From: Pseudomonadota bacterium | GTDB taxonomy: Bacteria > Pseudomonadota > Alphaproteobacteria > Rhizobiales > Tepidamorphaceae | Reading direction: 5' to 3' | DNA length: 54,946 nucleotides | Assembly (NCBI GenBank): GCA_023458595.1 | Contig: JAEWYT010000031.1 | Coordinates: 1-54,946, forward strand | The notes under the pieces: generated by a model | The model's input: the letters and a program-made list of their open reading frames with translations, nothing else | Databases searched by the model: none | What the model was told of the DNA's origin: nothing | Part shown: positions 25,194 to 34,318 of the stretch, in pieces | Layout: each line of letters starts with the position of its first letter | Position numbering within the stretch: the first letter of the stretch is position 1 | Position numbers and translations under genes: made by a program

Positions 25194-26441
25194 ATGCTTT
25201 CTGCCTCGGAATCACCTCGGCGTCACGCATTGGGCCGGCGAAGCGGGCTGGCGGCGTTCCTTTTCGCCGTTTTGTGCATGATTCTGTCTCCCGGCACGGG
25301 TCGCGCCGGGCCGGCGCTGGTCTTCGACACCCGTTCCGGAGAGATTCTGCACGCCTACCAGGCGTTCACGCCGTGGCACCCCGCCTCGCTGACCAAGTTG
25401 ATGACCGCCTATGTGACGTTCCAGGCGATCCGCGACGGCGCGATCACGCTGCAGACGCCGGTCCGGATCACGGCGCGCGCGCTGGCCGAGCCGCCCAGCA
25501 AGATGGGCTTTCCCGTCGGCACCGAGCTCAGCGTCGAGTATGCCCTGCGCATCCTGATGGTGAAATCGGCGAACGACATCGCCGTCGCCATCGCGGAAAC
25601 CGTCGGCGGCAGCGCGGATGCCTTCGTCGCGAGGATGAATTCGACCGCCCGCCAGCTCGGCATGTCCGATACCACCTTCGTCAACCCGAACGGACTGCAC
25701 GATCCGAACCAGAAGACGACGGCCTACGATCTGGCGCTGCTGACCCGCGCGCTGATTCGCGACTACCCGCAGTACCAAGGATTCTTCGACATCCAGTCGA
25801 TCCAGGTCGGCCAGATGACCCTGCGCAACCACAACAAGCTCATCGGCCGCTTCCGCGGGGCCGACGGCATGAAGACCGGCTATGTCTGCGCGTCCGGGTT
25901 CAACATCGTGGCCACGGCCACGCGCGGCGGCCGGCGGCTGGCGGCGGTGGTGCTCGGCGGACTGAAGTCGAGCCTGCGCGACGAAGTGACGGCGGGGCTG
26001 CTCGAAGCCGGGTTCGAAGAGGGGGGCGGCTTCTCGCTTCTGGGCAAGTCGGGCCGCCCGACGCTCGACACCCTGGCGCGGCCGGCATCGATCGGCATGC
26101 CCGTCGATATGCGGCCCTATGTCTGCTCCAAGAAGAAGGCGCCGGCCGAGTACGTGTCCTTCGGCCTGGACGGCGGCGTTTCGGCCGCCGGCGCCTCCGA
26201 TCCCTCGCGCGTCATCAATCCGGCCGGCAACGCGCTGGCGCTGACGTCGGCCGCCGTGGTCGATCTCGGGTCCGTCGTGCAGCCGGCGAAGCCTGTCGTG
26301 GCCTTCGATGTTCCGATGCCGCGGCCGCGGCCGGCCGACGCGCCCAAGCCCGGCCTGTTCAAGAACCTCGTCAAGGCTTCGGGAGCGAGCAATCGCTCTT
26401 CGGCGGCGGACGCCATGCCACGCGCCAATCCCCTTCGCTGA
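25194..26441 (+). CDS. D-alanyl-D-alanine carboxypeptidase (PBP5/6 type)
   Basis: Periplasmic peptidoglycan-trimming serine peptidase (S11 family), 415 residues. Signal peptide to about residue 38, SxxK at S65-L-T-K68 (WHPASLTKLM), SxN in VKSANDIAV and KTG in GADGMKTGYV are all present in order. The C-terminal region (about 330-415) is Pro/Ala-rich (MPRPRPADAPKPG) and lacks the amphipathic anchor of PBP5, so how it attaches is uncertain. It stands alone between the sensor protein and tusA. Confidence 0.94.
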   Translation: MLSASESPRRHALGRRSGLAAFLFAVLCMILSPGTGRAGPALVFDTRSGEILHAYQAFTPWHPASLTKLMTAYVTFQAIRDGAITLQTPVRITARALAEPPSKMGFPVGTELSVEYALRILMVKSANDIAVAIAETVGGSADAFVARMNSTARQLGMSDTTFVNPNGLHDPNQKTTAYDLALLTRALIRDYPQYQGFFDIQSIQVGQMTLRNHNKLIGRFRGADGMKTGYVCASGFNIVATATRGGRRLAAVVLGGLKSSLRDEVTAGLLEAGFEEGGGFSLLGKSGRPTLDTLARPASIGMPVDMRPYVCSKKKAPAEYVSFGLDGGVSAAGASDPSRVINPAGNALALTSAAVVDLGSVVQPAKPVVAFDVPMPRPRPADAPKPGLFKNLVKASGASNRSSAADAMPRANPLR

Positions 26442-26460
26442 GACGGTCGGCGCCGGCGCC

Positions 26461-26715
26461 TCAGCCGGGCCTGCGGCGAATCGTGAACAGATAGATCCCG
26501 TCGGATTCGGACTGCGACACGAGTTGGTGGCCGGTTTCCTCGCAGAAATGGGGAAAGTCGATCACGGACGCCGGGTCGGTCGCCTCCACGCTGATCAGCG
26601 TTCCCGGTTCCAGCCCGAACAGGAGCTTTCGGGCCTTGAGCACCGGCAAGGGGCAAAGCAGGCCCTTGACGTCCAGATGATGCGCCGGGGAGGCCGGCGG
26701 CGGCGTTTCTTCCAT
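26461..26715 (-). CDS. tusA: TusA-family sulfur carrier protein
   Basis: An 84-residue sulfurtransferase-like protein that carries persulfide sulfur, as in tRNA thiolation or sulfur oxidation. The signature LDVKGLLCPLPVLKARKLL places the active Cys at residue 21 in C-P-x-P. The rest folds as the expected beta-alpha-beta-alpha-beta-beta (LISVEATDPASVIDFPHFCE). No DsrE or other Tus partner is adjacent, so its donor and acceptor cannot be inferred. Ends 19 bp from the carboxypeptidase stop (convergent). Confidence 0.93.
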   Translation of the reverse strand: MEETPPPASPAHHLDVKGLLCPLPVLKARKLLFGLEPGTLISVEATDPASVIDFPHFCEETGHQLVSQSESDGIYLFTIRRRPG

Positions 26716-26880
26716 CGAAGCGGTTCCATTTTCCGTTTTTGCGGCCGCCGGCTGCTCGAATCCCGTAGACTCTTACCGCCGCAATAGCAGAATGATAAGC
26801 GGTCTGCAGGGCCCGCGGACGTCGCGAGAACGGAGCCCGATCACAAGACGCGACGAAACGAGGATGCACGGGGGGAATCG

Positions 26881-28680
26881 ATGCCGCTCCTGAAACGGCT
26901 GCGCAGCGAGTTCATCTATCTGGTCTCGGCCGTCAGGATCCTCGGCAACGTCTCGCCGATCGTCAAGAACCGCACGCGAACCTTTCCGGACATCCTCGAC
27001 AGGCTGGCCGAGAAGTATGCCGACAACGTCGCGCTGCTGAACGACCGCACGCAGCTGACCTACCGTCAGCTCCAGGCCCGCGCCAACCAGTATGCGCGCT
27101 GGGCCCGCTCGGTGGGCATCGGCAAGGGCGACACCGTCGCGCTGATGATGATGAACGAGCCCGAGTACCTGGCCGTCTGGATGGGCGTCATCCGGGTGGG
27201 CGGCGTCTGCGCGCTGGTCAACACCAACCTGTCCGGGCCCGGTCTCGCCCATTGCCTGAACATCGTCGGAGCGCGTCAGATCATCGTCGGCGGCGATCTC
27301 GTCGCCAACTACGAGACGGCGCTGCCGCATCTGCAGCATTCGCCGCGCCTGTGGGTGGCCGGCAAGGCGCATGCGGAGGCGGAGCGCATCGAGCCGGCGC
27401 TCGACCAGCTGCCGAGCGGCGCGCTGCCGAAGCACGAGCTGCCGGACCTGACGATCGACGACCCGGCGCTCTACATCTACACGTCCGGGACGACCGGCCT
27501 GCCCAAGGCGGCGATCATCAACCACTACCGCGTGCAGGCGATCATGGCCGGCTTCGCGGCGGCGTGCCACTCGAACCAGACGGACCGCATCTACGTCGCC
27601 CAGCCGCTCTATCACACCGCCGGCGGCGTGCTGGCGCCGGGCATCACGCTGATGAACGGCGGCTCCTGCTTCATCCGCGAGAAGTTCTCCGCCCGCCAGT
27701 TCTGGGACGACGTGGTCGCCTACGACTGCACCATGTTCCAGTACATCGGCGAACTCTGCCGGTACCTCCTGAACGCGCCGACGCATCCCAACGAAACGAA
27801 GCACAAGATACGCCTGTGCGACGGCAACGGGCTCAGACCCGACATCTGGGTGGATTTCCAGACCCGCTTCCGCATCCCGCGGATCATCGAGTGGTATGCG
27901 GCGACGGAGGGCAACGTGACGCTGTTCAATCTCGACGGCACGCCCGGTGCGGTCGGGCGTATTCCGTGGTGGCTCGAGAAGCGATTCATGACCAAGATCA
28001 TCCGCTTCGACGTGGAGGCGGAAAAGGTCGTGCGCGGGGGCGACGGCTACTGCATCGAGTGCAAGGCGGGCGAGGTCGGGGAGGCGGTTGGGCGAATCCT
28101 CATCGACCCGAAGGCGCCGGCGCAGCGCTTCGACGGCTATGCCGACAAGTCGGCGACGGAGAGCAAGATCCTGCGCGACGTCTTCGAGTCGGGCGACGCC
28201 TGGTTTCGCACTGGCGACCTCCTGAAGAAGGACGCGCAGGGCTACTTCTTCTTCGTCGACCGGATCGGCGACACGTTCCGCTGGAAGGGCGAGAACGTCT
28301 CGACCTCCGAGGTCGCCGAGATCATCAACGTCTTCCCGGGCGTGCGTGAGGCGAACGTCTACGGCGTGCACGTGCACGGCCACGAGGGGCGGGCCGGCAT
28401 GGTGGCGATGGCGGCGGACGACGATCTCGACCTCGCCGGTCTGCGCGAGCACATCAACGCCCAGCTTCCCGCCTATGCGCGGCCCTTGTTCGTGCGCATC
28501 CGCAAGGAGATGGAGGTGACGGGGACGTTCAAGCAGAAGAAGGTCGACCTGCGCAACGACGGCTTCGATCCGGCACACGTCTCCGACGATCTCTTCTTCA
28601 ACGACCCCGAAACGAACCGGTTCGAGCGGATCGACGGCGATCTCTACCGCCGCATCCAGTCCGGCGGCTTCAGAATCTGA
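26881..28680 (+). CDS. long-chain acyl-CoA synthetase, FATP type
   Basis: ATP-dependent activation of long- or very-long-chain fatty acids to acyl-CoA. The 599-residue protein is an ANL-superfamily enzyme of the fatty-acid transport protein branch: P-loop-like YIYTSGTTGLPKAAIINHYR, IEWYAATEGNVTLFN, the FRTGDLLKKDAQGYFFFVDR hinge and DTFRWKGENVSTSEVAEI. The hydrophobic N-terminal patch (about 8-22) suits membrane association. GGGGGGAAT precedes the ATG. No beta-oxidation gene is adjacent. Confidence 0.93.
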   Translation: MPLLKRLRSEFIYLVSAVRILGNVSPIVKNRTRTFPDILDRLAEKYADNVALLNDRTQLTYRQLQARANQYARWARSVGIGKGDTVALMMMNEPEYLAVWMGVIRVGGVCALVNTNLSGPGLAHCLNIVGARQIIVGGDLVANYETALPHLQHSPRLWVAGKAHAEAERIEPALDQLPSGALPKHELPDLTIDDPALYIYTSGTTGLPKAAIINHYRVQAIMAGFAAACHSNQTDRIYVAQPLYHTAGGVLAPGITLMNGGSCFIREKFSARQFWDDVVAYDCTMFQYIGELCRYLLNAPTHPNETKHKIRLCDGNGLRPDIWVDFQTRFRIPRIIEWYAATEGNVTLFNLDGTPGAVGRIPWWLEKRFMTKIIRFDVEAEKVVRGGDGYCIECKAGEVGEAVGRILIDPKAPAQRFDGYADKSATESKILRDVFESGDAWFRTGDLLKKDAQGYFFFVDRIGDTFRWKGENVSTSEVAEIINVFPGVREANVYGVHVHGHEGRAGMVAMAADDDLDLAGLREHINAQLPAYARPLFVRIRKEMEVTGTFKQKKVDLRNDGFDPAHVSDDLFFNDPETNRFERIDGDLYRRIQSGGFRI

Positions 28681-28756
28681 GGCCGCGCGGGTTGCCTCCG
28701 CGTCGCTTTCGTCTATTTCGGGACTGTTTTCGTCAGCTTCGAGCCAGGATCACGCC

Positions 28757-29305
28757 ATGACCGATATCGCGACCCCGACCGATGTGCTGGACTTCTGGTG
28801 GCTGGCGGGGCCGTCCAGGTGGTTCGCGGGCGGCGAGGCGTTCGACGCATCCTGCCGGGAGGCGTTTCTCCCGCTTCTCGAGCGCGCCGCCGCCGGCGGC
28901 CTCGAGGACTGGGAAGCGACGCCGCACGGCGCGCTCGCGCTCCTGATCGTGCTGGACCAGTTCTCCCGCAACATCTTCCGCGGCAGCCCGCGCGCCTTCG
29001 CCCAGGACGCCCGCGCCGTCGGCGTCGCGAACCGGGCGATCGAACGGGACCACGACAAGCTCTGGCCGGTGCCGGCGCGCCAGTTCTTCTACATGCCGTT
29101 CATGCATGCCGAGGACCTCGACCTGCAGGCGCGCTGCTGCGACTTCTTCCGTACCCATACGGACCGGGAGAGCTACTTCTACGCACTGGTGCACATGGAC
29201 GCGATCCGCCGTTTCGGCCGGTTTCCGCATCGCAACAAGGTGCTCGGCCGCGAAACGACGTCCGAGGAGAAGGCCTACCTCGATTCCGGCGGCTTTTCGG
29301 CCTGA
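28757..29305 (+). CDS. DUF924 family protein
   Basis: A 182-residue, all-helical soluble protein of the DUF924 family: VLDFWW near the start, LALLIVLDQFSRNIFRGSPR in the middle, and FFYMPFMHAEDLDLQ followed by GRFPHRNKVLGRETTSEE near the end. The fold is TPR-like in predicted structures; no activity is known. It is widespread in proteobacteria, usually as a single unlinked gene, as here. Confidence 0.92.
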   Translation: MTDIATPTDVLDFWWLAGPSRWFAGGEAFDASCREAFLPLLERAAAGGLEDWEATPHGALALLIVLDQFSRNIFRGSPRAFAQDARAVGVANRAIERDHDKLWPVPARQFFYMPFMHAEDLDLQARCCDFFRTHTDRESYFYALVHMDAIRRFGRFPHRNKVLGRETTSEEKAYLDSGGFSA

Positions 29306-29380
29306 TTCGGCGCCTGCATACCCTCGGAACCGTTTCTTAAGCGCCTTTTCATAGTCTGCGGCGCCATCCGGACCCGTGGG

Positions 29381-30787
29381 ATGAAGCGTAAGGTGAGCGA
29401 GATCGCGTCCGCCGACCAGCATGACGATGCCGGGGCGCCGCCGCCGGGGCGGATCGTCCGCGCACGACACGTGCTCGCCGGCATCCTGCGCGCGGAGACC
29501 GACCGCACGCTCGCCCAGCGCACAGCCGTCATCGCCTTCCTCATCCGCGCCTCGAGCGCGGCGATCGCGCTCCTGTCACAGATTCTGCTGGCACGCTGGC
29601 TCGGCAGCCACGAATACGGCGTCTTCGCCTTCGCCTTCGTGGTGCTGGTGATCCTCGGGGGCCTCCTGCCGATCGGTTTCCCGACGGCCGGCCAGCGTTT
29701 CATCGCCGAATACTCCGAGGCCGGCGCGACCGGGCTCCTGCGCGGGTTCCTCGATGGCAGCCGCCTCCTGATGGTGGCGATCGGAACGGTCGTCTCGATC
29801 GCCGGAGCGCTCGGCCTGTGGCTGTTCGGCGACCTGATCGACCGACAATACGTGCTGCCGCTCTACCTGATCCTCGTCTGCCTCCCGGCCTACGCGCTGA
29901 TGGAGGTGCAGGACGGCATCGCGCGCAACTATTCCTGGATCGACCTCGCACTGGCGCTGCCCTACCTGGTGCGTCCGCTGATCATCATCGCGATCGTCGG
30001 CGGCACGATGCTGATCGCCGGCAGCGCCGACGCGGTCACCGGCGCCTATGCGCTGATCGGGGCGATCTGGATCACCGGGGTGTTCCAGACGCTGTTCCTG
30101 GAGCTGCGCCTGCGCCGCAGGGTGCCGCGGGTGGAACGCGCCTACGACTGGAAGCCGTGGGTCGTCACCGCGCTGCCGATCTTCCTGGTCGAGAGCTTCT
30201 ACATGCTTCTCACCAACACCGACGTGCTGGTGCTGTCGATCTTCGAGAGCCCGGACAAGGTCGGCATCTACTATGCGGCGGTGAAGATCCTGGCGCTCAT
30301 CTCCTTCGTGCCCTTTGCCGTGACGGCTGCCTCCGCCCACAAATACGCCGAGTACGGTGCTGCCGGCGACCGGACGAAGCTCGAGACCTTCGTGCGCGAC
30401 ACGGTCGTGTGGACGTTCTGGCCGGCGCTGGCCGCGACGCTCGCGATGCTTGCGGCCGGCAAGCCGCTTCTGTGGCTGTTCGGGCCGGAATTCGTCGCGG
30501 GCTATCCGCTTCTCTTCGTTCTGGTGCTGGGACTGATGGCGCGGGCGACCGTCGGCCCCGTCGACCGGGTGCTCAACATGCTCGGGCAGCAGAACCTCTG
30601 CGCCGCCATCTACGCGGCCGCCTTCGCGCTCAATCTCGTCTTGAATTTCACGCTCATCCCCCTGTTCGGGCTCGCGGGGGCGGCTTGGGCGACGAGCCTC
30701 GCCCTGATTGCGGAATCGATCTTGCTGTTCTTCGCGGCAAGGGCGCGGCTCGGCCTCCATGTCTTCATTCTGGACAGAAGGCGCTGA
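29381..30787 (+). CDS. polysaccharide flippase (Wzx/MATE-like)
   Basis: Inner-membrane protein of 468 residues with about 14 helices, polysaccharide-biosynthesis (Wzx) type: LLSQILLARWLGSHEYGVFA in helix one and two, LPIFLVESFYMLLTNTDVLV at the start of the second half and LGLMARATVGPVDRVLNMLG near the end. Family members flip lipid-linked saccharides across the inner membrane. An unusual cytoplasmic N-terminus of about 45 polar residues precedes helix one. The next gene is a CelD-like GNAT, but no glycosyltransferase or polymerase is adjacent, so the glycan is unknown. Confidence 0.9.
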   Translation: MKRKVSEIASADQHDDAGAPPPGRIVRARHVLAGILRAETDRTLAQRTAVIAFLIRASSAAIALLSQILLARWLGSHEYGVFAFAFVVLVILGGLLPIGFPTAGQRFIAEYSEAGATGLLRGFLDGSRLLMVAIGTVVSIAGALGLWLFGDLIDRQYVLPLYLILVCLPAYALMEVQDGIARNYSWIDLALALPYLVRPLIIIAIVGGTMLIAGSADAVTGAYALIGAIWITGVFQTLFLELRLRRRVPRVERAYDWKPWVVTALPIFLVESFYMLLTNTDVLVLSIFESPDKVGIYYAAVKILALISFVPFAVTAASAHKYAEYGAAGDRTKLETFVRDTVVWTFWPALAATLAMLAAGKPLLWLFGPEFVAGYPLLFVLVLGLMARATVGPVDRVLNMLGQQNLCAAIYAAAFALNLVLNFTLIPLFGLAGAAWATSLALIAESILLFFAARARLGLHVFILDRRR

Positions 30788-30835
30788 CGCGCGTCGCGAA
30801 ACGGGACACCGCGTGTTCTAACACGGCACAACGGC

Positions 30836-32074
30836 ATGGCGACGCGATCGATCGACACCAGCGCGATACTGTTGCGCGAAGGGACCGGCGGACGGGCGAA
30901 GGCCGGCTCCGCGCCGGAGCGGCGCACGTGCGATACCGGTGCCCGTTTCACCATGGAGACCGTCGACCGCGCCGGTCTGGAGCGTGTCCGCGACGCTTGG
31001 AAGGCGCTGGCGGGACGCGCGGCCGAGCCGAACGTCTTCTACGATCCCGATTTCGCCCTGCCGGCGATCCATGCCTTGGGGCATGACGCCGATATCGCCG
31101 CGCTGCTCGTCTGGCGCAGCGAGGGTGGCGACGCGGTGCTGACGGGCGTTTTCCCCTTCCTGATCCGCAAGCGCTGGGGCGTGCCGATCGGGGTTGGCGA
31201 GGCCTTCGTCCACCCCTATGCGATGTCGTCTGCCCCGCTGGTCGACCGGGATGCGGCGGAGGGGACGGTCGCCGCCTTCTTCGATTGGCTCGATCGGGAC
31301 GGCGCCGCGCCGGCCGCCTGGCTGTTCCGTTTCCTTCCGGAGGACGGTCCGGTGCACGAGGCGATCGCGATGCGGGCCGGTTCGGCCAGGCTGACCCGCC
31401 ACGGCGCCTACGGGCGGGCGGTACTCGAAGGCGACAGCCTCGACGGCGGCTACCTGGACCGGGCAATCGGCTCGAAGCGGCGGAAGGAGTACCGCCGCCT
31501 GCGCCGCAAGCTCGCCGAGCGCGGCGCGGTGACGGCGACGCGCGCCGACGACCCGGCCTCCGTCCGCGCCGGCGTCGAGGAGTTCCTCGCCCTAGAGGTG
31601 TCGGGCTGGAAGGGCGAGCGCGGCACGGCGGCGGCGTTGTCGCCCGCGATCGTGCAGATGTTCGAGGAGATCGCCGCGGGCCTGAGCGCGGGCCGCGGGA
31701 TGCGGATCGACGCGCTCCGGGTCGACGGCAGGCCGATCGCGGTGGCGGCGAGCTGCGGCGAAGGCAGGAACTGGTGGCTGTGGAAGATCGCCTACGACGA
31801 GGCCTTCGCAGCGTACTCGCCGGGCGTACAGCTCGTTATCGAGATCACCGAGGCCGCGATCGCCGCCGGCGACGGCGAGCACTATGATTCCTGCGCGCTG
31901 CCCGGCATTCCGATGATCGAGCGGATCTGGCGCCAGCGCCGGCCCTACGCCGATCTGCTGATCGCGCCGGCGAAGCTCGGTATGCTTCAGACTGCGACAG
32001 CCGGCCTGGAGGATACGCGCAGAGGGGCGGAAAGGCTCGCCAAGCAACTCCTCGGCCTCGTCGGCCGGCGCTAG
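30836..32074 (+). CDS. GNAT-family protein, CelD/BioF2-like
   Basis: A 412-residue protein with a C-terminal acetyltransferase_6 (CelD/BioF2/FemAB-like) domain: SKRRKEYRRLRRKLAERG (about 216-233), then EEFLALEVSGWKGERGTAAA and the closing YDEAFAAYSPGVQLVIEITE. The N-terminal half is a diverged GNAT repeat. Such proteins acylate cell-surface polymers in several systems. Following a flippase gene by 48 bp, it may modify an envelope polysaccharide; that link is positional. The start is uncertain (no ribosome site; ATG 30953 is another option). Its end overlaps the convergent acyl-CoA synthetase by 4 bp. Confidence 0.82.
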   Translation: MATRSIDTSAILLREGTGGRAKAGSAPERRTCDTGARFTMETVDRAGLERVRDAWKALAGRAAEPNVFYDPDFALPAIHALGHDADIAALLVWRSEGGDAVLTGVFPFLIRKRWGVPIGVGEAFVHPYAMSSAPLVDRDAAEGTVAAFFDWLDRDGAAPAAWLFRFLPEDGPVHEAIAMRAGSARLTRHGAYGRAVLEGDSLDGGYLDRAIGSKRRKEYRRLRRKLAERGAVTATRADDPASVRAGVEEFLALEVSGWKGERGTAAALSPAIVQMFEEIAAGLSAGRGMRIDALRVDGRPIAVAASCGEGRNWWLWKIAYDEAFAAYSPGVQLVIEITEAAIAAGDGEHYDSCALPGIPMIERIWRQRRPYADLLIAPAKLGMLQTATAGLEDTRRGAERLAKQLLGLVGRR

Positions 32075-33687
32075 GCTCTCTCCCGCAGGAGCCTGCGGAT
32101 TACCTTGCCGGTCGTCGTCAGCGGCATCTCGTCGATGAAGGCGATTTCGCGGGGATACTCGTGCGCGGCCAGCCGGTCGCGCACGAAGGCCTGGATGTCG
32201 GCGACGAGCTTCTCATCCGGAACGACGCCCTCGCGCGGCACGATGAAGGCCTTGACGATCTCGGTGCGCACCGGGTCCGGCTTGCCGACGACGGCGGCGA
32301 GGGCAACGGCGGGATGGGCGATCAGGCAGTCCTCGATCTCGCCGGGGCCGATGCGGTATCCCGCCGAGGTGATGACGTCGTCGTCGCGACCGACGAAGGA
32401 AAAGTAGCCGTCCCCGTCGACCATGCCCTGGTCGCCGGTCTTCATCCAGTCGCCGACGAACTTCTGCTCCGTCGCCTCCGGCCGCCCCCAGTACTCGAGG
32501 AACATCACCGGATCGGGCCGGCGCACGGCAATCTGGCCGATCTCGCCGGGGCCGAGCACGGCGCCCGACTCGTCGATCACCGCGACCTCGTGGCCGGGCA
32601 CGGGCCTGCCGATCGCGCCGGGCTTCGAGACGCCGATCGATGCGCAGGAGGAGAGGACGAGGTTGCACTCGGTCTGGCCGTAGAACTCGTTGACGGTGAG
32701 GCCCAGCGCCTCCCTCGCCCACTCGTAGACCTCGGCGCCAAGCGACTCCCCGCCGCTGCCGACGCTGCGCAGCGAGAAGTTCCAGCGCCCGCGCGGGTTC
32801 CTGACGGAGCGCATCATCCTGAGCGCCGTCGGCGGGATGAAGGCGTTGCGGATGCCGAGCTCGGCGATCAGGGCGAAGGCGAATTCGGGGTCGAACTTCT
32901 CGAAGCGGCAGGCGACGACGGGCACGCCGTGATAGAGCGCGGGAAACAGCACGTTGAGCAGGCCGCCCGCCCAGGCCCAGTCGGCGGGCGTCCACATCAC
33001 GTCGCCGGGCTGCGGGAAAAATTCGTGCGGCATCTCCACGCCCGGCAGGTGGCCCGGGAACACCCGGTGGCCGTGGAGCGCTCCCTTGGCCGCACCCGTG
33101 GTGCCGGAGGTGTAGATGATGAGCGCGGGGTCGTCGCGGCTCGTATCGGCCATCTCGAAATCCGGCGAAGCCTGGTCGCAGGCCTCGTGGAACCCGTCGG
33201 CGCCCTCTCCCGGCCCGTCGATCGAGAAGACCGTCCGCAGGCTTTCCGGCCGGTTCGCGAGCCGGGCCAACTTGCCGAGCCCGGCCGCGCTGGTGACGAG
33301 CGCGCAGGCGCCGGAGTCCGTGAGCCGGTATTCGAGGGCGTCGACGCCGAACAGCATGGCGAGCGGCACGGCGACGGCGCCGAGCTTGTAGACCGCCAGA
33401 TGCGCGATCGCCGTCTCCGGGCACTGCGGCAGCAGTAGCCCGACGCGGTCGCCGCGCTTCACGCCGGCGGCCGCGAGCGCGTTGGCGAAGCGGTTCGAGC
33501 GCTCGCTCAGGGCGCCAAAACCGATCTTCTCGACCGTGCCGTCGGCGCGGCGGTTGATGATGGCGACGCGCCCCGGCTGCCGTGCGGCCCAGCGTTCGCA
33601 GGCGAAGTGCGCGATATTGAAGCGCTCCGGAATGTCCCACCGGAAACGGCGGACGAGTTCGTCGTAGGAGGAGGCTTCAGGCAGCAT
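32071..33687 (-). CDS. acyl-CoA synthetase (acetyl/medium-chain, ACSM-like)
   Basis: An AMP-forming CoA ligase of 538 residues related to acetyl-CoA and medium-chain acyl-CoA synthetases: LIIYTSGTTGAAKGALHGHR (ATP loop), VNEFYGQTECNLVLSSC, GDWMKTGDQGMVDGDGY and the closing PLTTTGKVIRRLLRE with the catalytic Lys. MWTPADWAWAGGLLN is typical of this branch, which uses acetate, propionate, butyrate or medium-chain acids. The ATG at 33687 is favoured by GGAAG upstream and by family length; a longer frame reaches 33744. A weak copy of the EMC element stands 45 bases upstream, the same distance as at ecm. Confidence 0.9.
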   Translation of the reverse strand: MLPEASSYDELVRRFRWDIPERFNIAHFACERWAARQPGRVAIINRRADGTVEKIGFGALSERSNRFANALAAAGVKRGDRVGLLLPQCPETAIAHLAVYKLGAVAVPLAMLFGVDALEYRLTDSGACALVTSAAGLGKLARLANRPESLRTVFSIDGPGEGADGFHEACDQASPDFEMADTSRDDPALIIYTSGTTGAAKGALHGHRVFPGHLPGVEMPHEFFPQPGDVMWTPADWAWAGGLLNVLFPALYHGVPVVACRFEKFDPEFAFALIAELGIRNAFIPPTALRMMRSVRNPRGRWNFSLRSVGSGGESLGAEVYEWAREALGLTVNEFYGQTECNLVLSSCASIGVSKPGAIGRPVPGHEVAVIDESGAVLGPGEIGQIAVRRPDPVMFLEYWGRPEATEQKFVGDWMKTGDQGMVDGDGYFSFVGRDDDVITSAGYRIGPGEIEDCLIAHPAVALAAVVGKPDPVRTEIVKAFIVPREGVVPDEKLVADIQAFVRDRLAAHEYPREIAFIDEMPLTTTGKVIRRLLRERA

Positions 33688-33732
33688 GGCTCGACTTCCG
33701 ATGAAGGGCGGGCGGATCGTAGGAACGGTCGT

Positions 33733-33748
33733 GCCGTATTGCAACGAC
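33733..33748 (-). promoter_or_regulatory. candidate EMC-pathway operator, acyl-CoA synthetase copy (weak)
   Basis: The minus strand reads GTCGTTGCAATACGGC, 11 of 16 matches to the ecm element, ending 45 bases before the gene start just as the ecm element does. It is offered because short-chain acyl activation would feed the EMC pathway; the match alone is not significant. Confidence 0.3.
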
Positions 33749-33778
33749 TTGGGGCGTGCCCGCTGACCGCTCCGCTGC

Positions 33779-34318
33779 TCAGGCGGGCTTCGCCATGATC
33801 AGCACCCAGTAGACCTTGTACTTGGTGCCCGGGAAATACACTGCGGCGATACCCAGATGCCGGGCGGGGGGAAACAGCATCGTGTCCCGGTGCGGCTCGC
33901 TGTCGCGCCAGCCGGAGAAGGCTTCCGCCAGCGTGTAGTAGCCGGCGCTCACCGATTCCTTGACCTCCGAGCTCTGGTAGCCGGCGGTAGCGAGGCGGGC
34001 CTCCAGCTTGCCGTCCGGCTTGATCGGGGCGCCCTTGCCGGCGGCCGTGGCGAGGTCGCGGCCGTAGCCCTGGGCGAGCGCGTTCAGCCGATCGTCGAGA
34101 GCGACCGAGCCGAGGCCGTTGTTCGACCGGTAGGCATTGATCATGCCGAGCGCGGCGTTCTCGTCGAGATCGCCGGCGACCTCGGCGAGGTTCGCGTAGA
34201 GCGGCGATTTCGGCGACACGGCAGGGCCGAAGCAGGCGCCGAGCGCGACCGCCAGCACAAGGAAAGGCGCCGCGACCTTGGCGAACCGCAGCGCCGGCAG
34301 GCGGACATCGGGAATCAT
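33779..34318 (-). CDS. CAP-domain lipoprotein
   Basis: A 179-residue protein with a lipoprotein signal (lipobox ALGAC, Cys29) and a CAP/SCP (SCP-PR1-like) domain: MINAYRSNNGLGSVALDDRL at the front, AQGYGRDLA and ESVSAGYYTLAEAFSGWRDS, then HLGIAAVYFPGTKYKVYWVL at the end. Bacterial CAP proteins are extracytoplasmic and mostly uncharacterised; some bind lipids or act on the envelope. The ATG overlaps the stop of the large MscS gene (ATGA), so the two are coupled and likely work in the same compartment. Confidence 0.92.
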   Translation of the reverse strand: MIPDVRLPALRFAKVAAPFLVLAVALGACFGPAVSPKSPLYANLAEVAGDLDENAALGMINAYRSNNGLGSVALDDRLNALAQGYGRDLATAAGKGAPIKPDGKLEARLATAGYQSSEVKESVSAGYYTLAEAFSGWRDSEPHRDTMLFPPARHLGIAAVYFPGTKYKVYWVLIMAKPA